A stretch of DNA of 64,000 nt from assembly GCF_016124325.1 (NCBI RefSeq), contig NZ_WGNY01000041.1, positions 1 through 64,000 on the forward strand, in the 5' to 3' direction. The position numbers and the translations under genes were made by a program. Origin of the DNA: Phenylobacterium sp. GTDB lineage: Bacteria; Pseudomonadota; Alphaproteobacteria; Caulobacterales; Caulobacteraceae. The notes below the pieces were generated by a model, which was not told the DNA's origin, did not search any database, and worked only from the letters and a program-made list of their open reading frames with translations. Position 1 is the stretch's first letter. The number at the start of each line of letters is the position of its first letter. This document shows, piece after piece, positions 42,578 through 51,023 of this stretch.

Positions 42578-42643
42578 ATTCGAAAGCCCGCGGGCTCCGG
42601 CCCGCGGGAACTCGCCTCGGGCGTGTGGCATTGACCATGGCAC

Positions 42644-43111
42644 ATGCAACCGAAGACGCCGTTCAGACCCGCCGCGATGGGTATGGTGGCGCTCACGCTG
42701 TGTGCGTGCGCCCCGCCGCCCCATGACCCCGACGCCACGACCCGGCACGTGGAGCGCCAGGGACGGCTGCGCGCCGGACTGGTGGCGGGCGTCGCGCCCG
42801 GCCAGGCCGAGCGGATGCGCCGCCTCGCCGGCGACATAGCCCAGGCGCACCATGCGCGGCTGGATGCGCGGACCGGCCCCGCGGGAGCCCTGATGCGCGA
42901 CCTGGAGGCCGGCCGCCTCGATCTCGTGGTGGGGGTGTTCCCCAAGCGCTCGCCCTGGTCGAGGCGCGTCGCCTTCTCGGCCCCCTTCCCGAAGGCCGAC
43001 GTCGCCAAGGACACGCCCGTCGTGCGCGTGGCCGTCCATCCCGGGGAGAACCGCTGGCTAATGGGCATCGAGCGGACGATCGCCGCGCAGAGCGGAGGCG
43101 AACAGGGATGA
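42644..43111 (+). CDS. Short lipoprotein resembling part of a family-3 solute-binding protein
   Basis: A 155-residue lipoprotein. The signal peptide MQPKTPFRPAAMGMVALTLCAC ends at a lipobox cysteine. The mature part contains GRLRAGLVAGVAPGQ, then GALMRDLEAGRLDLVVGVFP and SPWSRRVAFSAPFPK, the order seen in amino-acid-binding SBP_bac_3 proteins (L-x-x-G-x-x-D followed by P-x-x). The second lobe is absent, so it is about half the family length and may not bind ligand in the usual way. It ends in an ATGA overlap with the CDF transporter gene. A CCCGCGGG/CCCGCGGG hairpin (42589-42610) lies upstream. Confidence 0.7.
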   Translation: MQPKTPFRPAAMGMVALTLCACAPPPHDPDATTRHVERQGRLRAGLVAGVAPGQAERMRRLAGDIAQAHHARLDARTGPAGALMRDLEAGRLDLVVGVFPKRSPWSRRVAFSAPFPKADVAKDTPVVRVAVHPGENRWLMGIERTIAAQSGGEQG

Positions 43112-44016
43112 AGCACGTACCGCAAGCCATCGAGGCCGACCTCAAGCACGCCCGGGCGCTCGAGCTGTGGACCCTCTTTTGGCAGCTCTCGATCGTGGCG
43201 GTGATGTTCTTCGCCATGGGCTCCAGCCAGGCCATGAAGTCGGCCTGGGTCGAGGACGTCCTGGGCATGGTCCCGGCGACCGTTTTCCTGGTCGCGCTCC
43301 ATTTCGAGCAGAAGGCGCCGACGGAGAAGTTCCCCTTCGGCTTCGCCCGCGTGAACAGCCTGGCGTTCCTGATCGCCTCGGCGGCCCTGATCTTCATGGG
43401 CCTCTATCTGATCTACGACGGCGGCATGAAGCTGGTGCGAATGGAGCACCCGACCATCGGCGCGGCGCCCCTGCTGGGCCCGGATGTCTGGATGGGCTGG
43501 GTGATGCTGGCGGCGCTGGCCTACTCGACCGTGCCGCCGATCATCCTCGGCCGGCTCAAGCAGCCCGTCGCCAAGCGCCTGCAGGACAAGGTGCTGCACA
43601 CCGACGCCCTGATGCAGAAGGCCGACTGGATGACGGGCGTGGCCGGCGGCGTCGGCATCCTGGGCGTCGGGTTCGGGTGGTGGTGGGCCGACTCGGCCGC
43701 CGCCGTGCTGATCGCCGTCGACATCGTCAACGACGGCCGCCGCGCCCTGACCATCGCCACCGCCGAACTGATCGACGGCGCGCCGCGCGAGCTGGGCCGG
43801 AACGCCGTGGCCGACGAGGCGCGCAGCCTGCGCCAAGGCCTGCAGTCGAAATTCGGCGCGGACCGCGTCCGCCTGCGCGAGAGCGGGCGCTTCATCCTGG
43901 CCGAGGTGGATGGCGGAAAGCCGCCCGCCCAGTCGGATCCCGAGGCGTTGTGGTCGGGCGACCAGGAACGCCGCTGGCGTCTCGCCGACGTCACCGCGAC
44001 CGTCGCCCGCCGCTAG
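43108..44016 (+). CDS. Cation diffusion facilitator (CDF) family transporter
   Basis: A 302-residue inner-membrane metal/proton antiporter of the CDF family. About six membrane helices are visible, including LFWQLSIVAVMFFAMGSS, VPATVFLVALHF, FLIASAALIFMGLYLIYDGG and MGWVMLAALAYSTVPPIIL. The FPFGFARVNSLAFL loop corresponds to the family H-P-F-G-x-x-R motif. HTDALMQKADWMTGVAG in TM5 supplies the H-x-x-x-D-type metal site, with DSAAAVLIAVDIVNDG following. The C-terminal cytosolic domain is short and diverged. The ion (Zn, Fe, Mn or other) is unknown. It overlaps the lipoprotein gene by four bases. Confidence 0.85.
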   Translation: MKHVPQAIEADLKHARALELWTLFWQLSIVAVMFFAMGSSQAMKSAWVEDVLGMVPATVFLVALHFEQKAPTEKFPFGFARVNSLAFLIASAALIFMGLYLIYDGGMKLVRMEHPTIGAAPLLGPDVWMGWVMLAALAYSTVPPIILGRLKQPVAKRLQDKVLHTDALMQKADWMTGVAGGVGILGVGFGWWWADSAAAVLIAVDIVNDGRRALTIATAELIDGAPRELGRNAVADEARSLRQGLQSKFGADRVRLRESGRFILAEVDGGKPPAQSDPEALWSGDQERRWRLADVTATVARR

Positions 44017-44021
44017 GGCGC

Positions 44022-45860
44022 TCAATCCGTCGGATAGATCTTGACGCTCTTGGCCACCGAGTCGGCCACGTGCTCCTTGGTGATCACCCCGGCCACGTCC
44101 TCGCCGCGCGGCACGCCGCGCCCGCGCACGACCACGGCCATGATCGAATCCTTGCGCCACATGCGGTTGATGACGTCGAAGACGATGGCGTCCTCGCCCA
44201 CCACGGTGAAGTCGCGGCTGGCCACCTCGCCCAGGGTGACGCCGGTGTTGGCCTCGGTCAGGCCACGGCGCAGGCCGGTGTTCACGCGGATCACGCCGTA
44301 GAGCCGGTCCTTGTGGGTGACCACCACATAGCGCAGCCGCCCCTCGCGCTCGTGCTGGCGCAGGAACGCGTCGAAGCTCGCCTCCATGGGCAGGACCAGC
44401 ACGTCGGGGTCCATCACCTCGGCGGCGCGGCGCACCAGGAACATGTTGGCGTGGCGGGCCTTGGGGATCGCCTGGCCCCGGCGCACCAGCTTCAGCGTGT
44501 AGATGGTCTCCGCCGACAGCACCCGGCGCGCGCCCACGCTCATCGCCACCGCCACGATCATCGGCATGATGATGTCGTAGCTCAGCGTCATTTCGAAGAT
44601 CATCACCACGGCGGTCATCACCGCCCCGGTTCCGCCGCCGACCATCGCGCCCATGCCCACCATGGCGAAGGCCGGCACGCTCAACCCGATCGGGAAGCCG
44701 AACTGGTCGAGCAGGGCCGCGAACCCGCCGCCCAGCGCCGCTCCCATGAACAGCGAGGGCGAGAAGACCCCGCCCGACGAGCCGGATCCCAGGCTGAGCG
44801 AGGTGGCCAGCAGCTTCAGCACGAACAGCAGGCCCAGCAGCCAGGCCAGCGTCATCTTGCCGGTCAGGATCGCGTCGATGGTGCCGTAGCCGACGCCGTC
44901 GACGTAGTACTCGCCGAAGACCAGGAACAGGACGTACATCATCACGCCCAGGAGCAGCATGCCCAGGATGTGGCGCAGGAAGCGCGACGGCATCCGGTCG
45001 AACAGGTCCTCGAAGAAGTGCAGGCCGTGGATGAAGCCCGCCGCGGCCGCCCCGGTCAGCCCGCCCAGCAGGGCGTAGAGCGCCAGCACCACGATCCCGT
45101 CCGCGCCCAGCGCCATGGGCGCCAGCGGCGGCACCTGGAAGGCCGGCTGGTCGCCGATGAACCAGCGCCCGATGAACGTCGCCGCCCCGGTCGCGATCGC
45201 CACCGGCAGGAAGCTCGTCACCCCCACCTCGGGCAGCATCAGCTCGATGGCGAACATCACCCCGCCGATGGGGGTGTTGAAGGTGGCCGCGATGCCCGCG
45301 CCCGCGCCGGCCGCCACCAGGGCGATGCGTTGGCCCGCCGGCATGCGGATGATCTGGCCCAGGGTCGAGCCCAGCGCCGAGCCGATCTGGATGATCGGCC
45401 CTTCGCGGCCCACCGACGCCCCGGTCCCGATCGCCACCGCCGAGGCCAGCGACTTCACCACCGCCACCACCGGGCGGATCACCCCGCCCTTGTAGTAGAT
45501 GGCGTCCATCACCTCGGGCACGCCGTGGCCCTTGGCCTCGGGCGCGAAGTTGACCACCAGGAAGGTGACGATCACCCCGCCCACCACCGGGACCAGGATC
45601 ACCCACGGGCCCCAGGGCGCCGCGGCGGTGAAGACGTTGGCGTCGTAGTCGAAGCTCAGCCGCCCGGAGAAGGCGATGTTGTGGACGAGGCCGATCAGGT
45701 CGCGGAAGCCCACGGCGCCGAAGCCGGTCACCACGCCGACTATCAGGGCGAGGAACACCAGCGTCATCAGCGGCAGCCGCTGCTTCTCCTCCAGCTCCAC
45801 GACGCTCTTCGTGCGTTCCGGGAAGAGCGATCCGCGAAGCCTGGCGCCGAGAGAGGTCAC
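44022..45860 (-). CDS. CLC-family chloride channel/transporter with C-terminal CBS pair
   Basis: A 612-residue CLC protein. The membrane domain (about 30-430) has the anion-site motifs GTGASVGREGPIIQIG (gating glutamate E153), GSGSSGGVFSPSL, and FNTPIGGVMFAIELM. At the position of the proton-pathway glutamate of E. coli ClcA (E203) there is Leu207, so proton coupling may be lost. Two CBS domains follow (about 475-605). GTG at 45860 with GGGAGGA six bases upstream is the start; upstream in-frame codons have no such site. It is convergent with the CDF gene, five bases apart. Confidence 0.92.
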   Translation of the reverse strand: MTSLGARLRGSLFPERTKSVVELEEKQRLPLMTLVFLALIVGVVTGFGAVGFRDLIGLVHNIAFSGRLSFDYDANVFTAAAPWGPWVILVPVVGGVIVTFLVVNFAPEAKGHGVPEVMDAIYYKGGVIRPVVAVVKSLASAVAIGTGASVGREGPIIQIGSALGSTLGQIIRMPAGQRIALVAAGAGAGIAATFNTPIGGVMFAIELMLPEVGVTSFLPVAIATGAATFIGRWFIGDQPAFQVPPLAPMALGADGIVVLALYALLGGLTGAAAAGFIHGLHFFEDLFDRMPSRFLRHILGMLLLGVMMYVLFLVFGEYYVDGVGYGTIDAILTGKMTLAWLLGLLFVLKLLATSLSLGSGSSGGVFSPSLFMGAALGGGFAALLDQFGFPIGLSVPAFAMVGMGAMVGGGTGAVMTAVVMIFEMTLSYDIIMPMIVAVAMSVGARRVLSAETIYTLKLVRRGQAIPKARHANMFLVRRAAEVMDPDVLVLPMEASFDAFLRQHEREGRLRYVVVTHKDRLYGVIRVNTGLRRGLTEANTGVTLGEVASRDFTVVGEDAIVFDVINRMWRKDSIMAVVVRGRGVPRGEDVAGVITKEHVADSVAKSVKIYPTD

Positions 45861-46102
45861 GCCGCGTCCTCCCGGATGTCTTCCGCGGCGCCCATCGCCG
45901 CGCGCAACGCAAAGCACCCGAAGTCAGCAGGGTGCGCCTCGATCATCTCCCGAGTCACGCCTCGTTCCGTTTCATCGCAGGGCCGGACGCCCGGCCATGA
46001 GGGCCGGACCACGCCGATGCGTAGCCATTAGCTCGTACCGCGATGTTTGTGGAGGGGCGCCCCTGCGGCAGGCCAGCGCGTCCCGGCGCGCGCGGCCGCC
46101 GC

Positions 46103-46777
46103 TCAGCCCACCCCGTGCGCCTCGGCCTTGGCCACGCCGTCCCGGACGATCCGCAGCAGCGGGTTGGGCCGGGGCTCGCCCACCTTGGTCAGGCGGTTGC
46201 GGTCGATGTGGTGGAAGGGCTCGTCCCGCCCGCGCACCTGCAGCACCGTGTCGGACACGTAGCTCCAGGTCCCGTCGTCGTGGAAGGTGACGTCCAGCGT
46301 GTAGGCGTCGGTGCGGAACGCCCACTCCAGGAAGTCGGTCGAGCAGATGCCGTAGCCCGGCCCGCCGCGTTCGGCCCGCACCTTGATCGTGTCGGCGTCC
46401 GCCGCCGCCTGGCCGCTCGCCAGCGCGTTCTGGCCGCGCGGGATGGTCAGGGTCTGCATCACCAGCCCGGTGGCCGGCTCCCACAGCCAGTAGCCGATCT
46501 GGTCGTGGAAAGTGGTGTCCTCGTCGGTGGAGACCACGTGCACGTGGTAGCGCAGGCCGTAGAGGATCTGCGGGCCGTTGGGCTGCGGGTCGATCGGCTG
46601 CATCTCGATGCGCTCGAGGTACGTCCGGCGCTCGGGCCCTTCGGCCTTGGGGTTCACGTCGACGCCCTTCCGCCCCTCCCAGACGCCCGCCAGCCGGCGC
46701 AGCGGCCCCAGGTTGGCCAGGGTGTCGGGATCGACGTCCTCCGGCTCGGTGAAGATGTCGTCGGGAAAGTCGTGCAT
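46103..46777 (-). CDS. FABP-like / heme-binding beta-barrel protein
   Basis: A 224-residue cytosolic beta-barrel of the FABP-like (THAP4/nitrobindin-type, DUF1794) family. LANLGPLRRLAGVWEGRKG near the N-terminus carries the family G-x-W-x-G motif. Conserved barrel strands follow: LYGLRYHVHVVS, FHDQIGYWLWEPATGLVMQTLTI and YTLDVTFHDDGTWSY. The C-terminal DEPFHHIDRNRLTKVG contains a His where these proteins bind heme. ATG at 46777 preceded by GGGGGGCGAG is chosen over a TTG four codons upstream. The ligand is not proven. Confidence 0.82.
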   Translation of the reverse strand: MHDFPDDIFTEPEDVDPDTLANLGPLRRLAGVWEGRKGVDVNPKAEGPERRTYLERIEMQPIDPQPNGPQILYGLRYHVHVVSTDEDTTFHDQIGYWLWEPATGLVMQTLTIPRGQNALASGQAAADADTIKVRAERGGPGYGICSTDFLEWAFRTDAYTLDVTFHDDGTWSYVSDTVLQVRGRDEPFHHIDRNRLTKVGEPRPNPLLRIVRDGVAKAEAHGVG

Positions 46778-46855
46778 CTCGCCCCCCAAATGGCCGCATG
46801 GCCGGCCCGTCGATTTCCGGTTAGCGCGTTCCGCGCCGCGCGCAAGCCCGCGCCG

Positions 46856-47512
46856 TCAGCCGGCGAGCCCCGGGAACAGCGCCCGCAGGCTCGTGACCAT
46901 CATCTCCACCGCGATGGCCGCCAGGATCATGCCCATCAGCCGCCTGGCGATGGCGGTCACCCTAGGGGACAGTCGTCGCCCGATCATCGGCGCGGCGAAC
47001 AGCGAGACGCCCAGCAGAGCCAGGAAGGCGACGAGGCCCGCCGCCAGCCCGGCCAGCTGGTGCTGCGCCATCGCCGTCTGGCCGAACACCACCAGGGTGG
47101 CGATGGTCCCGGGGCCCACCAGCAGCGGCATTGTGAGGGGATAGACCGCCACGTCCGGGCCGGCCCCGCCCGCGCCATCGTCGTCGGCGGCCATCTCCTG
47201 GTCGGTGGGCTTGTGCTGGGTGCTCGCGCCCCCGTGCAGCATGTCGAGCGCGATCAGCAGCACCAGCAGGCCGCCGGCCAGCCGGAAGTCGTCGACGGTG
47301 ATGCCGAAGAAGCCGAGGATCGCTCCACCCGCCAGCGCCGAGACCGCGCAGCCGATGGTCACGCCCGCCAGGGCGACCCCGGCGATCCGCCGCTGCTGCG
47401 CCTCGGTGCAGCCCTCCGTCAGCGACAGGAAGACCGGGATGTTGGCGATCGGGTTCATGATCGCGAACAGCGCCGCGAACACCTTGATCGCGAAGGCGAG
47501 GTCCAGCGCCAT
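46856..47512 (-). CDS. MarC/NAAT-family integral membrane protein
   Basis: A 218-residue membrane protein with six predicted helices. AIMNPIANIPVFLSLTEG in the first part and LTMPLLVGPGTIATLVVFG in the second are the family N-P/G-P motifs. The central loop (residues about 95-125) is Asp/Gly-rich (ADDDGAGGAGPD). Despite the name, MarC is not tied to multidrug resistance and family members include amino-acid transporters. ATG at 47512 with AAGGGGGAG upstream is the start. Confidence 0.87.
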   Translation of the reverse strand: MALDLAFAIKVFAALFAIMNPIANIPVFLSLTEGCTEAQQRRIAGVALAGVTIGCAVSALAGGAILGFFGITVDDFRLAGGLLVLLIALDMLHGGASTQHKPTDQEMAADDDGAGGAGPDVAVYPLTMPLLVGPGTIATLVVFGQTAMAQHQLAGLAAGLVAFLALLGVSLFAAPMIGRRLSPRVTAIARRLMGMILAAIAVEMMVTSLRALFPGLAG

Positions 47513-47595
47513 CGGCTCCCCCTTGTCGGCCGCACGTCCCGCCAAGACGAGGCGATCCGGCCGCGGGGGTCAACTCGCGCGGGATCCGACCCGAC

Positions 47596-47628
47596 AAAAA
47601 GGCGGCCGGAGCTTTCGCCCCGGCCGCC
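47596..47628 (-). terminator. Rho-independent terminator of rpoH
   Basis: GGCGGCCGG (47601-47609) pairs with CCGGCCGCC (47620-47628). On the minus strand the hairpin is followed by five T residues (A-run 47596-47600). It lies 30 bases after the rpoH stop. Confidence 0.88.
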
Positions 47629-47657
47629 GGTCTTCGTGTTCGCTGCGTCGGCGCGGC

Positions 47658-48545
47658 TTAGGCGTCGACGAGATTCCGTTCGGCCGCCGCCGCCCGCATG
47701 GACTTCTGCAGCTTCTCGAAGGCGCGCACCTCGATCTGGCGCACGCGCTCGCGGCTGACGCCGTACTCGCTGGCCAGTTCCTCCAGCGTGGTCGGCTCGT
47801 CCTTCAGGCGCCGCTCCGTGAGGATGTGGCGCTCGCGGTCGGTGAGCTCGGTCATCGCCTCTTCCAGCAGGCTCATGCGCAGATTGCGCTCCTGGGTGTC
47901 GGCGATCACCGTCTCCTGGCTGGGGGTCTCGTCGTCGACCAGCCAGTCCTGCCATTCGCTCTCGCCGTCCGAACGCAGCGGGGCGTTCAGGCTGGCGTCG
48001 CCGCCGGAGAGGCGGCGGTTCATGCTGACGACTTCCTCGTCCAGCACGCCCAGCTTGGTGGCGATCTGGCTCACCTGGTCGGGGCGCAGGTCGCCTTCCT
48101 GCAGGGCGGCGATCTCGGACTTCGCCTTGCGCAGGTTGAAGAACAGCTTCTTCTGCGCCGCGGTGGTGCCCATCTTCACGAGCGACCAGCTGCGCAGGAT
48201 GTATTCCTGGATCGAGGCGCGGATCCACCACATGGCGTAGGTCGCCAGGCGGAAGCCCTTGTCCGGGTCGAACTTCTTCACCGCCTGCATCAGCCCGACG
48301 TTGCCTTCGGAGATGACCTCGCCGATCGGCAGGCCATAGCCGCGGTAGCCCATGGCGATCTTCGCCACGAGGCGCAGGTGGCTGGTGACCAGCTGGTGGG
48401 CGGCCTCGGGGTCCTGATGCTCCTGCCAGGCCTTGGCGAGCATGAACTCCTGGTCCTTGCCCAGCATCGGGAACTTGCGGATTTCCGCCAGGTAGCGGCT
48501 GAGACCGCCTTCCGGCGTCATGACGGCGAGCGCGTTGGCGGCCAT
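47658..48545 (-). CDS. rpoH: RNA polymerase sigma-32 (heat-shock) factor
   Basis: RpoH directs transcription of chaperone and protease genes after heat or envelope stress. The 295 residues are the usual length for Caulobacter-type RpoH. Region 2 includes SHLRLVAKIAMGYRGYGLP and KGFRLATYAMWWIRASIQEY. The RpoH box between regions 2 and 3 appears as QKKLFFNLRKAKSEIAALQ. Region 4.2 is LEELASEYGVSRERVRQIEV. ATG at 48545 follows AGGGGA by seven bases; the open frame upstream of it is not coding. It ends in a clear terminator. No good sigma-32 promoter was identified by eye in the 367-bp leader. Confidence 0.96.
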   Translation of the reverse strand: MAANALAVMTPEGGLSRYLAEIRKFPMLGKDQEFMLAKAWQEHQDPEAAHQLVTSHLRLVAKIAMGYRGYGLPIGEVISEGNVGLMQAVKKFDPDKGFRLATYAMWWIRASIQEYILRSWSLVKMGTTAAQKKLFFNLRKAKSEIAALQEGDLRPDQVSQIATKLGVLDEEVVSMNRRLSGGDASLNAPLRSDGESEWQDWLVDDETPSQETVIADTQERNLRMSLLEEAMTELTDRERHILTERRLKDEPTTLEELASEYGVSRERVRQIEVRAFEKLQKSMRAAAAERNLVDA

Positions 48546-48709
48546 GCGACTATCCCCTGTACTCGTGTTCCAACTCTCCGGGCTGTTCGGGCCGCGCCCA
48601 CGCTGACTGTCGCTCTGCGACGCGTGCGCTGACGGCGAACTCATCCCCACAACTCTCAGATAGGTATCCGGTTGCGGTGACGGTAGGCCGCCAGGGAGGT
48701 TGCGGCCCG

Positions 48710-48740
48710 AAAAAGTCCGACTGCTATGGTCGGGATTTTT
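48710..48740. terminator. Bidirectional terminator-like hairpin upstream of rpoH
   Basis: AAAAA (48710-48714), a CCGAC/GTCGG stem (48717-48721 with 48729-48733) and TTTTT (48736-48740) form a hairpin with a U-run on both strands. It sits in the 367-bp region between the divergent rpoH and VOC genes, 165 bases before the rpoH ATG on the minus strand. A second hairpin, GGCGCC-AACAA-GGCGCC, is at 48753-48769. The stem is short, so function is uncertain. Confidence 0.45.
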
Positions 48741-48912
48741 ACAGTGCTTAGATGGCGCCAACAAGGCGCCGTTTCTCATAGGTGCGATAGGCTTCCTGCA
48801 TGCGGCGCAGGGCCGGGCGTGGGCCGACACGCGTCGCCTTGTCGGAACCCGGCGGTGTCGTTCGTCCTCGGGTCGGAAGTCCGTCATCCGCCGCGAGCAA
48901 CAGGAGCACCCA

Positions 48913-49380
48913 ATGACCCCCTTCGTCACCTGCCTATGGTTCGACCGCGAGGCCGAGGAGGCCGCCAACTTCTACGCCTCGATCTTCCCGAACTCGAAGG
49001 TTGGCCGGGTCACGCCCTATCCGGCCGATGCGCCGGGCGGTCAGGCCGGCCAGACCATGACGGTCGAGTTCGAGCTGAACGGCCAGAGGTTCGTCGGGCT
49101 GAACGGCGGCCCGCTCTTCAAGTTCAACGAAGCCATCTCGATCCAGGTCCCCTGCGAAAGCCAGGCCGAGATCGACCGCCTTTGGGCCGCGCTCACCGCG
49201 GACGGGGGCGAGGAGAGCGTCTGCGGCTGGTGCAAGGACCGCTTCGGCCTGTCCTGGCAGGTGGCGCCGGCGATCATGCCGGACTTGCTGAGCGGTCCGC
49301 GCGCCGCCGAGGTGATGGCCGCCTTCATGCAGATGCGGAAGTTCGATCTCGCCGCGGTGGAGGCCGCGGCGGCCAGCTAG
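48913..49380 (+). CDS. PhnB-like VOC family protein
   Basis: A 155-residue member of the PhnB/DUF1338-like branch of the VOC fold (often labelled 3-demethylubiquinone methyltransferase by old annotation, an activity not supported). FVTCLWFDREAEEAANFYASIFPNS is the hallmark N-terminus. FVGLNGGPLFKFNEAISIQV and FGLSWQVAPAIMPDLL are the following family strands. The usual VOC metal residues are mostly absent. ATG at 48913 follows CAGGAG. Its TAG stop is the first codon of a TAGAGC repeat. Divergent from rpoH. Confidence 0.88.
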   Translation: MTPFVTCLWFDREAEEAANFYASIFPNSKVGRVTPYPADAPGGQAGQTMTVEFELNGQRFVGLNGGPLFKFNEAISIQVPCESQAEIDRLWAALTADGGEESVCGWCKDRFGLSWQVAPAIMPDLLSGPRAAEVMAAFMQMRKFDLAAVEAAAAS

Positions 49381-49427
49381 AGCCTTCCCGGATCGGGTGG
49401 GATCATCCGATCCGGACCAGAAGGCTC
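49378..49427. repeat. TAGAGC-type palindromic element
   Basis: TAGAGC at 49378 is the stop codon of the VOC gene. GAGCCTTC and GAAGGCTC form the outer stem, and CCGGATCGG (49388-49396) with CCGATCCGG (49407-49415) the inner stem. It could act as the terminator between the convergent VOC and MFS genes. Confidence 0.75.
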
Positions 49428-49441
49428 CATCTTCATGGGCC

Positions 49442-50758
49442 CTAGCTCCGCTTGTTCGTCTCCGACAGCAGGAACACCGAGACGAACGAGATCAGGCTGA
49501 GCACCACCATGTAGCCCGAGATCGCCAGCGAGGTGTGGAACTTCTCCAGCAGCGCCACGGCGATCATCGGGGCGAACCCGCCCGCCGCGATCGCGCCGAG
49601 CTGGTAGCCCATCGAGGCGCCGGAATAGCGCAGCTCCACCGAGAACATCTCGGCGAACAGCGCCGCCTGGGGCCCGTACATCAGGTTCAGCAGGATCAGG
49701 CCGATGGCGATGGCGGTCAGCATGAGGCCGAAGCTGGCGGTGTCGACCATCAGGAAGAACGGGACCGCCCAGGCCGCCGAGAGCAGCGCGCCCAGCATGA
49801 ACACCCCGCGCCGCCCGTAGCGGTCCGACAGCGAGGCCGCGAAGGGCAGGCTGGGCGCCGAGATCAGGCTGCCCAGCAGCACCGCCCACAGCACCGTCGA
49901 TTTCTCCAGGTGGAGGTGGGTGGTCGCGTACGAAACCACATAGGTGATGATGATGTAGAAGCAGCCGTTCGAGGCCACGAAGGCGCCGGCCGCCAGCAGG
50001 ATCTCGCGCGGATGCTGGGTCAGCGCCTGCAGGATCGGCGAGCGGTTGCGTCGCGCCTCGGCCGCCTGGCGTTCCTCCTCGGCGTCGGCCAGGGCCTTGA
50101 ACTCCGGCGTGTCCTCCAGCTTGAGCTGGACGTAGAGGGCCAGGCCCACCAGGGCGATCGAGGCCACGAACGGCGCGCGCCAGCCCCAGGCCTGGAAGGC
50201 CTCGGGGTCCACCCAGTCGGCCATCAGCAGGAACACGAGGTTGGCCAGCACCACCCCGGCCGGCACGCCCAGCTGGGCGAAGCTGCCGTAGAAGCCGCGC
50301 TGGCCGGGCGGGGCGCTCTCGATGGCGAGCAGGGCCGCCCCGCCCCACTGGCCGCCCACCGCCAGCCCCTGGGCGAAGCGCAGCACGATCAGGATGATGG
50401 GGGCGAACACGCCGAGCGTGGCGTAGCCGGGCAGCAGGCCCACCAGGGTGGTGGCCCCGCCCATCAGCAGCATCGCCGTCACCAGCGCCTTCTTGCGCCC
50501 CATCCTGTCGCCGAAATGCCCGAACAGCACCCCGCCCACCGGCCGGGCGATGAACCCCACGGCGAAGGTGGAGAACGAGGCCAGGGTCGCCACCATCGGC
50601 GGCAGGTCGGCGGAGAAGAAGAGCCTGGGGAAAACGAGGGCCGCGGCCGTCCCGTAGATGAAGAAGTCGTACCACTCGATACTGGACGCGGCGAGCGCGG
50701 TCAGCGCCACGCGGGCGGTGGAATTCTCGCGCGCGGGCGCGGCGGCCGATGTGGTCAA
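49442..50758 (-). CDS. MFS transporter, metabolite:H+ symporter (MHS/ProP-like)
   Basis: A 438-residue major-facilitator protein with 12 predicted membrane helices. The N-terminus SSIEWYDFFIYGTAAALVFP is typical of the metabolite:H+ symporter group (osmolyte, shikimate and dicarboxylate carriers). The loop 2-3 motif is GHFGDRMGRKKAL, RFAQGLAVGGQWGGA lies in TM4, and the second-half loop is SLSDRYGRRGVFM. The substrate is unknown. The 265 bp upstream contain a palindromic repeat but no other gene. Confidence 0.92.
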   Translation of the reverse strand: MTTSAAAPARENSTARVALTALAASSIEWYDFFIYGTAAALVFPRLFFSADLPPMVATLASFSTFAVGFIARPVGGVLFGHFGDRMGRKKALVTAMLLMGGATTLVGLLPGYATLGVFAPIILIVLRFAQGLAVGGQWGGAALLAIESAPPGQRGFYGSFAQLGVPAGVVLANLVFLLMADWVDPEAFQAWGWRAPFVASIALVGLALYVQLKLEDTPEFKALADAEEERQAAEARRNRSPILQALTQHPREILLAAGAFVASNGCFYIIITYVVSYATTHLHLEKSTVLWAVLLGSLISAPSLPFAASLSDRYGRRGVFMLGALLSAAWAVPFFLMVDTASFGLMLTAIAIGLILLNLMYGPQAALFAEMFSVELRYSGASMGYQLGAIAAGGFAPMIAVALLEKFHTSLAISGYMVVLSLISFVSVFLLSETNKRS

Positions 50759-50886
50759 AACGCTTTCCTCCCCGGCGCGCTTGGATCGCGCGCTTCCTTC
50801 CCCAAGGTCCGGCCACTATGGCACGGTTGGCGGGGCCGGGTGTGACCATACCGAAATTTCGTCGGGCGGGGCCGCCTCCAGCGGTG

Positions 50887-50927
50887 TCATCCCGGTTTCG
50901 GCAAAGCCGAAGACCGGGACCCATGGA
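50887..50927. repeat. CATCCCGG-type palindromic unit
   Basis: TCATCCCGGTTTCGGC followed by GCCGAAGACCGGGACCC forms a hairpin in the gap before the STAND gene. It is the subtype also found at 53.96 and 57.05-57.20 kb. Confidence 0.75.
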
Positions 50928-51023
50928 CCTCGGCCCGCCCGGACCACCCGGCCGCCTGGCTCTTGCCGAGCACCTGAAAAGCGGCAAGGTTGAGCTAGTT
51001 CTTTCTGTGGAGCTGAAGTTGCG

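Noticed and set aside
43167..46031. A 954-codon plus-strand frame over the CDF and CLC genes
   Set aside because: It reads across two genes with recognised products in other frames, and its translation is low-complexity His/Arg/Asp/Gly.
47658..48968. A longer rpoH frame starting near 48968
   Set aside because: The upstream codons are not protein-like and run through a terminator-type hairpin; the 295-residue product matches the family.
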